Shown piece after piece: positions 57,294-64,000 of a stretch of DNA of 64,000 nucleotides. The number at the start of each line of letters is the position of its first letter. Within the stretch, counting starts at the first letter, position 1. Location of the stretch: assembly GCA_020026435.1 (NCBI GenBank), contig JAHHQK010000002.1:1-64000 (forward strand), written 5' to 3'. This DNA comes from Alistipes sp. (GTDB lineage Bacteria > Bacteroidota > Bacteroidia > Bacteroidales > Rikenellaceae). Position numbers and translations under genes: made by a program. Under the pieces are notes generated by a model. It was not told the DNA's origin. It saw only the letters and a list, made by a program, of their open reading frames with translations, and did no database searches.

Positions 57294-58295
57294 ATGAAAC
57301 GCGTACTTGGCATCGGCAATGCCCTGACCGACATGCTGGTCAACCTGAAAACCGACTCCGTGCTGGGAAGGTTCAAATTAGCCAAAGGCTCCATGAGTCT
57401 CGTGGATACCCGGCTCCAGACCGAAATTTCGAAATCGGTGGCCGGACTCCCCTATTCCCTCTCACTCGGAGGATCGGCCGGCAACACCATCCGCGCCATG
57501 GCGCAGCTGGGCTGCAGCGTCGGCTTCATCGGCAAGGTAGGCCCCGACACCACGGGCGACTTCTTCATCCAGGCGCTGGACAACCTCGGCATCACTCCGA
57601 TCATTTTCCGGGGCCGGGAGCGTTCGGGCAAATGCGTGTCGCTGATCTCCGCCGACGGCGAGCGCACGATGGTCACCCACCTCGGCGCGGCGCTCGAACT
57701 CGCGTCCGAAGAGATCGAACCCTCGATTTTCGAGGGCTACGACTGCCTCTACGTCGAAGGCTACCTGGTGCAGAACCACGACCTGATTCTCAAGGCTGCC
57801 CGCACGGCCAAGGAGTGCGGGCTGAAGGTGGCCATAGACCTGGCCAGCTTCAACATCGTGGCCGAAAACCTCGAATTCCTGCGCAACCTGGTGCGCGAGC
57901 ATGTCGACATCGTCTTCGCCAATGAGGACGAGGCCAAGACCTTCACCTGCGAGGCCGAGCCGCTGAATGCCCTTCAGGCCATTTCGCAGATGTGCGGACT
58001 CGCCGTCGTGAAGATCGGCACGAAGGGCGCGCTGATCAAGCAGGGCGAAGAGGTCGTTCACGTGGGCATCATGGCCGCGGCCAAGCGCGTGGATACCACG
58101 GGAGCGGGCGACTTCTATGCGGCCGGATTCCTGGCGGGACTTTGCGACGGGCTTTCGCTGCGCCAGTGCGGCACGATCGGCGCCATCACGGCCGGCAAGG
58201 TGATCGAAGTCGTCGGCACAACCTTCGGCGAGGAGGCCTGGGACGAGATCCACCAGTTGGTGAACAAAGTCAAAAACGAAAAATATCTGTTTTAG
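57294..58295 (+). CDS. PfkB-family carbohydrate/nucleoside kinase (adenosine kinase-like)
   Basis: A 333-residue kinase. The glycine-rich first motif is 'YSLSLGGSAGNTIRAMAQLG' and the second is 'DTTGAGDFYAAGFLAGL', with D as catalytic base. The overall pattern ('VLGIGNALTDMLV', 'SLISADGERTMVTHLGAA') is close to the adenosine kinase-like branch common in Bacteroidota. The substrate could be adenosine or a sugar and cannot be fixed from sequence alone. Confidence 0.85.
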   Translation: MKRVLGIGNALTDMLVNLKTDSVLGRFKLAKGSMSLVDTRLQTEISKSVAGLPYSLSLGGSAGNTIRAMAQLGCSVGFIGKVGPDTTGDFFIQALDNLGITPIIFRGRERSGKCVSLISADGERTMVTHLGAALELASEEIEPSIFEGYDCLYVEGYLVQNHDLILKAARTAKECGLKVAIDLASFNIVAENLEFLRNLVREHVDIVFANEDEAKTFTCEAEPLNALQAISQMCGLAVVKIGTKGALIKQGEEVVHVGIMAAAKRVDTTGAGDFYAAGFLAGLCDGLSLRQCGTIGAITAGKVIEVVGTTFGEEAWDEIHQLVNKVKNEKYLF

Positions 58296-58331
58296 AAACA
58301 AGGGGTTGGACGATCGTCCAGCCCCTTGTTT
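58296..58331. terminator. bidirectional terminator after the PfkB-family gene
   Basis: An 18-bp self-complementary hairpin with one G-U pair, AAACAAGGGG at one end and CCCCTTGTTT at the other. It lies between convergent genes. Confidence 0.8.
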
Positions 58332-58421
58332 GTAAAATATCGGTCCCGCATTCGGAGCATGCGCTGCCGGTCCTCGCCCCACGGACGCCTGCCGCATCCG
58401 CAATTCCGCCCCGCTGCCGGT

Positions 58422-59321
58422 TCAACGCTTGATCTTCGAGAAGAGCCCCCGGCTGATTTCCAGACGCATGCGCAGCAGCCACCGCGATTTGCGGGGCGGC
58501 ATCGTACAGCACAACAGGAGTGTCGCCACCCATTTGGCGATCTCCAGCACGAAGGTCTTCGGCAGCCGGCGGTGGATTTCGGCCCGCAGCCGCTGGCTCA
58601 CCCCGACGTTGTAACTCAGCCGCCGGAAATAGGCCCCGGTGAGCTTCGACGGCGGAATGATGTGCCACATCACCGCCCCCGGCACGTACCAGATCGTCTC
58701 GCCGCCGAGCAGGAGCCGTTCGAAAAAGTCGTTCTCCTCGCCACCGATCAACTCGCCGTTCACCCGCCCCAGCGTCGGGTCGAAACCGCCGTAACCATCC
58801 AGTCCCGCACGCCGGAAGGCCATATTCCCGCCCCCCGGAACGCGTCCCGACGGAAACGGGCGCACCCGCTCTCCGAAATCCATCGGATTGGCAATCGGCA
58901 TTTCGACATATTTCGACATCCACGCCGGACGCCCCGCGGGGTATTCGGCGACGATGCGTCCTCCGGCCACAACGGCTCCGGGACGGGATTCGAAGAGGTC
59001 GAGATAGGCGCGCAGAAATCCCGCGTTGACCCGTTCGTCGTCGTCGATGAAGGCCACCAGCGGCGCCTGCGCCTCCCGCAATCCGCAGTTGCGCGCATAC
59101 GACACCCCCGGACCCTGCTCCGCGACGAGGCGCAGGCTGCAGTCGGGATGCGCCGCGGCAAAGGCGGCGAAACGCGCTTCGGTGTCGTCCGTCGAATTGT
59201 TGTTCACCACCACACACTCCCACTCGTCGTGCGGAAGGTCCTGACACACGACGGATTCGAGCGCCGCAACGAGTTGTGCAGCACGGTTGTGCGTGGGAAT
59301 AACGAGCGAGATTCGAATCAT
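58422..59321 (-). CDS. family 2 glycosyltransferase
   Basis: A 299-residue GT-A enzyme. The N-terminal 'ISLVIPTHNRAAQLVAALESV' and 'VVNNNSTDDT' bind the nucleotide sugar. 'FIDDDERV' (about 91-98) is the metal-binding DxD region, and 'GGEENDFFERL' supplies the likely catalytic base. A C-terminal hydrophobic segment may attach it to the membrane. Donor and acceptor are unknown; it is isolated from any polysaccharide cluster. Confidence 0.88.
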   Translation of the reverse strand: MIRISLVIPTHNRAAQLVAALESVVCQDLPHDEWECVVVNNNSTDDTEARFAAFAAAHPDCSLRLVAEQGPGVSYARNCGLREAQAPLVAFIDDDERVNAGFLRAYLDLFESRPGAVVAGGRIVAEYPAGRPAWMSKYVEMPIANPMDFGERVRPFPSGRVPGGGNMAFRRAGLDGYGGFDPTLGRVNGELIGGEENDFFERLLLGGETIWYVPGAVMWHIIPPSKLTGAYFRRLSYNVGVSQRLRAEIHRRLPKTFVLEIAKWVATLLLCCTMPPRKSRWLLRMRLEISRGLFSKIKR

Positions 59322-59325
59322 CGTG

Positions 59326-59333
59326 CGAATGTA
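59326..59333 (-). promoter_or_regulatory. -7-like element (TACATTCG) abutting the glycosyltransferase start
   Basis: One mismatch to TAnnTTTG and only four bases from the ATG, so the transcript would be leaderless. Confidence 0.35.
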
Positions 59334-59355
59334 GCAATTTATCCGTAAAAAACTG

Positions 59356-59363
59356 TATATTTG
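59356..59363 (+). promoter_or_regulatory. -7 element TATATTTG of the DsbD-like gene
   Basis: Full consensus match 26 bp before the ATG at 59390. No perfect TTTG at -33. Confidence 0.55.
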
Positions 59364-59389
59364 TCCGAAATATAAAACGCGATACGACT

Positions 59390-61429
59390 ATGTACAAACT
59401 GATTCGTAGCCTCCTGCCGGCTCTTGCGGCAATAATCGCCACGACCGTCTCGGCGCAGAGCGTCAGCTGGAAAAGCTCGGTGCAGCACCTCGACGGCCAG
59501 AACTACCGGATCGTACTGGAAGCCTCCATCCCGGCTCCCTGGCACATGTACGACATGGGCCCCTATGAAGACGGCCCCAATGCCACGACAATCACCTTCA
59601 CTCCGGGCGAAGGCGCCCAACTCGAAGGAGACGTCGAGCAGCTGACCCGCCCCGAACGCCACTACGACAAAACGTTCGAAATGGAGATCGGAACCTTCGC
59701 CCAAAAGGCGCAGTTCGCCCAGAATGTAAAACTCACGGCTCCGCAGGCCACCGTCCGGGCGGAACTCGCATGGATGATCTGCAACGATACGAGCTGTCTG
59801 CCGCCCGACGACACGGAACTGACGATCACCCTGCCCGCAGGTGCGACACCCGCCGTACAGTCGGCGGAAACTCCGGACAAGGCGGGTGCCGCAGCCCCGG
59901 GAACCGTCCCTGCGGCCGAAATCGTCCCCACACAGAAGCAGGCCGCGGGCGGCTCGCTCTGGGGGCTGATCATCGAGGCCATTCTGTGGGGCTTCGCCGC
60001 CCTGCTGACCCCCTGCGTCTTCCCGATGGTCCCGATGACGGTCTCGTTCTTCATGAAAGGCTCCGGAAGCCCCGCACTGGGCCGCATCCGCGCCGGCATG
60101 TACGGATTCTTCATCGTGGCCCTCTACACCCTGCCCATCGCGGCGATCATCCTGATCACCCGCATCGTGGGCGGCGATGCCGTGACGGCCGACATCTTCA
60201 ACTGGCTAGCCACGCACTGGCTCCCGAACATCCTCTTCTTCCTGGTCTTCATGGTCTTCGCCGCATCGTTCTTCGGAGCGTTCGAGATCACGATGCCCTC
60301 GTGGATGGTCAATAAAACCGACTCGAAGGCCGACTCCAAAGGCTTTGCCGGCATCTTCTTCATGGCCCTGACCCTCGTTTTGGTGTCGTTCTCGTGCACC
60401 GGACCCATCGTCGGCTCGGTGCTGATCAAATCCACCGCCGGGGAGTTCTGGAGCCCCATCGTGACGATGCTGGCCTTCTCCATCGCCTTCGCGCTGCCGT
60501 TCACCCTCTTCGCCTTCTTCCCCTCGATGCTCAAGAAGCTGCCCAAAAGCGGCGGATGGCTCAATTCGGTGAAGGTCGTGCTGGGATTCATCGAAGTGGC
60601 ACTGGGCATGAAGTTCCTCTCGGTCGCCGACCAGACCTACCACTGGGGAATACTCGACCGGGAGATCTACCTCGCCGTGTGGATCGTGACCTTCTCGCTG
60701 CTGGGCCTCTACCTGCTGGGCAAAATCAAGTTCGCCCACGACAGCGACATGCCCTACCTCGGCGTAGGACGCCTGGCGATGGCCATCGTGACGTTCTCGT
60801 TCGTCGTCTACCTCGTCCCCGGCATGTGGGGCGCCCCGCTCAAAGGCCTTTCGGGCTACCTGCCTCCCCTGCACACGCAGGACTTCGTACTCGGAAAGGA
60901 AGGATCCGGAACAGTCACGGCGGGCGACGATGCACGCATGCTGCTGACCGTCGACGGCCGGAAACCCAAGCACAGCGACTTCCTCCACCTGCCGCACAAC
61001 CTCGAAGGATTCTTCGATCTGGAAGAGGCCGAGGCATACGCCGCCAAGGTCGGCAAACCGCTCTTCATCGACTTCACCGGCCACGGATGCGTCAACTGCC
61101 GCGAAATGGAGGCCCGCGTATGGTCCGATCCGCAGGTGCTCGATATCCTGCGCAACGACTACGTGATCGTAGCGCTCTACTCCGACGACAAGAAGGTGCT
61201 CCCCGAAAGTGAATGGGTGACCACCGATACGGGCAAGGTGCTCAAGAGCCTTGGCAAGATCAACTCCTACTACGCGTTGAAGACCTTCGGAGTCAACGCC
61301 CAGCCCTACTACGTATTGCAGGGGCGCGACGGGAAGGAACTGGTTCCGCCCCGCGGCTACGACCTCGACGTACAGGGATTCGTCGACTTCCTCCGCCGCG
61401 GTGTCGAAGCCTTCGACAAACAGAAATAG
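59390..61429 (+). CDS. DsbD-like thiol:disulfide interchange protein
   Basis: A 679-residue protein. It has a signal peptide (1-22), an N-terminal DsbD-alpha-like Ig domain (about 23-145, with 'AWMICNDTSCLPPDD' carrying its cysteine pair), and an eight-helix membrane core (about 185-480, with C in 'LTPCVFPMVPM' and 'SFSCTGPIVG'). The C-terminal thioredoxin domain has its active site 'GHGCVNCREME'. It carries electrons from cytoplasmic thioredoxin to the periplasm. It stands alone with its own terminator. Confidence 0.93.
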   Translation: MYKLIRSLLPALAAIIATTVSAQSVSWKSSVQHLDGQNYRIVLEASIPAPWHMYDMGPYEDGPNATTITFTPGEGAQLEGDVEQLTRPERHYDKTFEMEIGTFAQKAQFAQNVKLTAPQATVRAELAWMICNDTSCLPPDDTELTITLPAGATPAVQSAETPDKAGAAAPGTVPAAEIVPTQKQAAGGSLWGLIIEAILWGFAALLTPCVFPMVPMTVSFFMKGSGSPALGRIRAGMYGFFIVALYTLPIAAIILITRIVGGDAVTADIFNWLATHWLPNILFFLVFMVFAASFFGAFEITMPSWMVNKTDSKADSKGFAGIFFMALTLVLVSFSCTGPIVGSVLIKSTAGEFWSPIVTMLAFSIAFALPFTLFAFFPSMLKKLPKSGGWLNSVKVVLGFIEVALGMKFLSVADQTYHWGILDREIYLAVWIVTFSLLGLYLLGKIKFAHDSDMPYLGVGRLAMAIVTFSFVVYLVPGMWGAPLKGLSGYLPPLHTQDFVLGKEGSGTVTAGDDARMLLTVDGRKPKHSDFLHLPHNLEGFFDLEEAEAYAAKVGKPLFIDFTGHGCVNCREMEARVWSDPQVLDILRNDYVIVALYSDDKKVLPESEWVTTDTGKVLKSLGKINSYYALKTFGVNAQPYYVLQGRDGKELVPPRGYDLDVQGFVDFLRRGVEAFDKQK

Positions 61430-61464
61430 GGAGCCACCAAACAGCGCCGGGGATTCCCGACCCG

Positions 61465-61501
61465 AAAAAAGCCTGCACCCCTTTCGGGTGCAGGCTTTTT
61501 T
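61465..61501. terminator. strong intrinsic terminator, bidirectional
   Basis: Perfect 16-bp arms (AAAAAAGCCTGCACCC and its complement) around CTTTC, ending in T6. It serves the DsbD-like gene and possibly the convergent gene. Confidence 0.92.
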
Positions 61502-61636
61502 CGCATTCCGGACAAGGATTGCCGGCCGGCTTCCGGGGCAATCGTCATGCGGGCACCCCACCTACGGCCAGGCCTCCAAGCCCGGGATTCGGAATCGGAA
61601 TCCCCGCAGGATCCGAACAGCCCACACGGCTCTCTC

Positions 61637-63673
61637 CTACAAGTCAATGCGCCTGCACGATGCCGCCGCAACTTCAAAAGGCTTCTCCACACCGGGCAAC
61701 GAGACCCGATGCCGGACATCGTCCATATTGACCACCAGGTAGACCCGCGAACCGTCGGGCTTGCGCCACTCGGCCGCCAGCACCCGGGTATCCCGGCCGA
61801 AACCCGGAATCTCCACCTCGGGATTGTCACCCGAAGGCGTCAGCTCTCGGAGGAAAAGCCCTCCGTAGACCACATCGTGCACCCCGCGGCGGAACTGCAT
61901 GAGATTTCTCATGAAACGAGCCTCGCGCTCCACCCTCTTGTCCATCAGTAGAACGGGATCGACCCATCCGATCTGGCCCCCCCACAACAACGCCTTGGCC
62001 AGTTCATAGCGGAAATCCCCCGCCCCCATCTTTTCGACCCGGGTCGGCGTATAGGTAAAGGCACTCGTTACGGCCCGGTCGGAGTAGACCATCGGGAAAA
62101 CCGGCCGGATCACACACCGCTCCGCTTCATGGGGCGTATTGACCACCAGCAACATGTCGAACAGGTCGATATAACACTCCGCATTCTCCTCGCTGGTCAG
62201 GATCCGCCCCTCCGACAGGTGGCCGGTACGGATCTTCCCGATCAGACGGCGGTAACCGTCATACCAGAAATCGCCTCCGCCCAGCGGATGGCCGTGTCGG
62301 GGATTCCAGCAGGGTTCGGGCGCGGCGGCGGCAATCTGATCGACGTAAATGCCGTCGACACCAATGCCCTGTTGCAGGCTGTCGATCAGTCCGATAATCT
62401 TCCGATGCCAGATGTCGGTCGAAGGACAGGTCACCGTATTGAGCACCCTGGAGGTAGGATAGATCTCGGTATAAAGCGAACCATCGGGCTTGCGGCACGA
62501 AGCCTCGAAACCCCGGTCCCGGCGATAGCTCCCGGCCGCAGGATCCCACAGGCGGCCGTTGATATAGGGCGTAACCCGTGCCCCGGCCTGCTGTGCCTGA
62601 TGCACCATCCCCGCAAACCGGCTCTGAGCAGGCAGGTAGTCGGGATAATGCGTGTCGTAGGGATGGTTGTGCCAGAAGTACCAGTGCACGCCCAGCCCCG
62701 GGCCGAAAAATTCGGCGGCACGCAGCACGGCATCGAGCGTCGCATCGGTAACATGCCGGGCCCGCACCCACGCATCGGCATCATAGCACCACTGCGGAAT
62801 GGTGCGCACAGCCAGCGGCTTGGAGCCCCACTCGGTCGTGAAGGTAAACGGGCGATACCATCTCACCACGGCATCCTCCCACCCCCTGGGGTTGAAGCCC
62901 GTAAGCGAACGCCACGGCAGACGGAACGTACCCCGACTGATCCATCCGGCCGACGCGGGAATGGCATTGCTGAAGGTCACCGTCGAAGGCGAACATTCGG
63001 CCGAGTAGGTCTTGCCGCAACCGCGGCGGTCCTCCGTACCGTAGTAGAAGGCTCCCTCGGGATTGTGCACCAGGATAAACTGCATGGAGGAGGCGTGCGA
63101 CGGATAGCGCGCCTGGAAGGTCCCGATCTCCAGCTTGCGCTCGACACCCCATCCCTCGGTGGTGATGACCCGTGCCCCGGCGGGACGCCCGACCACCAGG
63201 CGCGGAAACTTCAGATCGGTAACCAGCCATTTTTCGGGCAGATCGGCTTCCAGATCCCACGCCAACAACTCGCCCTCATCGGGCAGGGTGACGGACATGC
63301 GCACAGGATACTTCGCCGAAGAGTAATCGAGCGTCAGCTCCCAGGTAAACACCAGTGTCTTGGCCCCGGGCTCCTCGCGCACCTGCACCCCCTTGTAGAC
63401 GGCATGCTCGGGCTTGAGTTCGGGGTTCTCGCCCTGCACTCCTTTATATATAAGGATCCAGGGGGTCCTGTTCATTCCTTCATGCACGACCGACTTGCCC
63501 CCCAAGACCAATTTGCGGATATCGAAGAAGTCCTTACCGCTGAATACCGCCTCAACCGCAGCATTCGAAAGCGTATACAGCCCGTCGGCCGACGTTACAA
63601 CCGTCTTTTCCGCCGCGAACACTCCGGCAGGCAGCAGAAAAAGGGCCACGAAAACAGTTAGTCTCTCAATCAT
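61637..63673 (-). CDS. secreted glycoside-hydrolase-like protein (DUF6259-like)
   Basis: A 678-residue protein with a signal peptide (1-20, ending PAGVFA). An N-terminal beta-sandwich (about 25-270) precedes a TIM-barrel-like region ('GVHWYFWHNHPYDTHYPDYLPA', 'ARVTPYINGRLWDP', 'GVDGIYVDQIAAAAPEPCW') and a C-terminal beta domain. The layout resembles the DUF6259 and GH36/GH31-like clans. D in 'GIYVDQ' and E in 'TSEENAECY' are candidate catalytic residues by position only. No activity is assigned. I placed the start at the signal peptide ATG 63673; another in-frame ATG at 63712 adds 13 unlikely residues. Confidence 0.62.
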   Translation of the reverse strand: MIERLTVFVALFLLPAGVFAAEKTVVTSADGLYTLSNAAVEAVFSGKDFFDIRKLVLGGKSVVHEGMNRTPWILIYKGVQGENPELKPEHAVYKGVQVREEPGAKTLVFTWELTLDYSSAKYPVRMSVTLPDEGELLAWDLEADLPEKWLVTDLKFPRLVVGRPAGARVITTEGWGVERKLEIGTFQARYPSHASSMQFILVHNPEGAFYYGTEDRRGCGKTYSAECSPSTVTFSNAIPASAGWISRGTFRLPWRSLTGFNPRGWEDAVVRWYRPFTFTTEWGSKPLAVRTIPQWCYDADAWVRARHVTDATLDAVLRAAEFFGPGLGVHWYFWHNHPYDTHYPDYLPAQSRFAGMVHQAQQAGARVTPYINGRLWDPAAGSYRRDRGFEASCRKPDGSLYTEIYPTSRVLNTVTCPSTDIWHRKIIGLIDSLQQGIGVDGIYVDQIAAAAPEPCWNPRHGHPLGGGDFWYDGYRRLIGKIRTGHLSEGRILTSEENAECYIDLFDMLLVVNTPHEAERCVIRPVFPMVYSDRAVTSAFTYTPTRVEKMGAGDFRYELAKALLWGGQIGWVDPVLLMDKRVEREARFMRNLMQFRRGVHDVVYGGLFLRELTPSGDNPEVEIPGFGRDTRVLAAEWRKPDGSRVYLVVNMDDVRHRVSLPGVEKPFEVAAASCRRIDL

Positions 63674-63783
63674 AATCCATGCTGTAAGTTTATCATACGA
63701 TCCGACCGCCATGCAACAACCCAGGGAAGCCGCTCCGCCACCGGATCCTTGCGGGCAACGGGCGGAGGCGAGGATAAAAGTAA

Positions 63784-63791
63784 CAAAAATA
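63784..63791 (-). promoter_or_regulatory. -7 element TATTTTTG of the glycosidase-like gene
   Basis: Full TAnnTTTG match on the minus strand, in an A/T-rich stretch; it implies a leader of about 100 nt. The rest of 63674-64000 holds no gene I can support. Confidence 0.5.
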
Positions 63792-64000
63792 TTTTACATA
63801 TTAATTCTTTATGAATATATATTTTTAACAAACGAATCCAATCTACTCCAAAATATTCAAATAAAATCTTTGCCGACCGGCAGCCGCACCACAACAGGCG
63901 ATTCACCCCAATCATTTCACTAAAAGGGGAATCAAGACCCGACTCAGCCCCATTCGGGAGTAATAACTTCAAGCCGAAAGCATCAGCCACAAAGATTCGA

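Noticed and set aside
63670..63990. 106-residue minus-strand frame at the right edge
   Set aside because: No recognisable domain, A/T-rich leader composition, and it overlaps the promoter and start of the glycosidase-like gene.

Overview
The window is a GC-rich stretch of a Bacteroidota chromosome, most likely from a gut commensal close to Alistipes (Rikenellaceae); the genus is an inference. Support comes from Bacteroidota-type promoters (TTTG or TTG, 19-20 bp, then TAnnTTTG) before many genes, near absence of Shine-Dalgarno sequences, a SusC/SusD starch locus, a Bacteroidia-type (type V) fimbrial locus, a type III glutamine synthetase, and a fumarate reductase plus methylmalonyl-CoA mutase of the succinate-to-propionate route.

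Layout. 1-8.4 kb: G-rich tandem repeats, a POTRA/beta-barrel outer-membrane protein, a BlaI/M56 regulator pair facing a helix-hairpin-helix protein, rpsU, and glnN. 8.8-12.8 kb: mutAB. 13.5-20.9 kb: a more A/T-rich fimbrial island (AraC regulator, OmpA/DUF3575 protein, Mfa2/FimB-like anchor, fimbrillin, large tip-like fimbrillin). 21.3-42 kb: a starch/maltose utilisation locus: GH97, SusC, SusD, SusE-like protein, a LytS/LytTR two-component pair, then an operon of MFS transporter, beta-phosphoglucomutase, GH65 phosphorylase and three GH13 lipoproteins. 42-48.7 kb: tRNA-Leu(CAA), uvrC, a lipoprotein/DUF5723 pair, a patatin and 5-formyl-THF cyclo-ligase. 48.8-52.3 kb: fumarate reductase/succinate dehydrogenase CAB, followed by an exact duplication of its tail and terminator. 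52.8-56.1 kb: a PspC/PspC/PadR/GIN-domain/PspC operon. 56.2-63.7 kb: pfkA, a PfkB-family kinase, a glycosyltransferase, a DsbD-like protein and a large glycosidase-like protein.

How the genes fit together. Starch would be bound and cut at the surface (SusD, SusE-like protein, the GH13 enzyme with an acidic export signal), imported by SusC, trimmed in the periplasm (GH97 and two GH13 enzymes), carried inward by the SLC45/GPH-like transporter, and split by phosphorolysis (GH65, then PgmB) to glucose and glucose-6-phosphate for glycolysis (pfkA). Fumarate reductase and methylmalonyl-CoA mutase would carry the carbon on to succinate and propionate.

The strongest new observation is regulatory. 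A 31-bp element made of two 9-bp half-sites 21 bp apart (CCGTTCAGC-N12-CAGTTCGGC and CCGTTCATC-N12-CCGTTCGGC) occurs just before the susC promoter and again in the divergent region between the LytTR operon and the transporter operon. Its distance from the promoters differs by one helical turn. It resembles LytTR recognition sites and suggests that the embedded two-component system, rather than a SusR or hybrid sensor, controls this starch locus. I saw no CRISPR array, insertion sequence or prophage.
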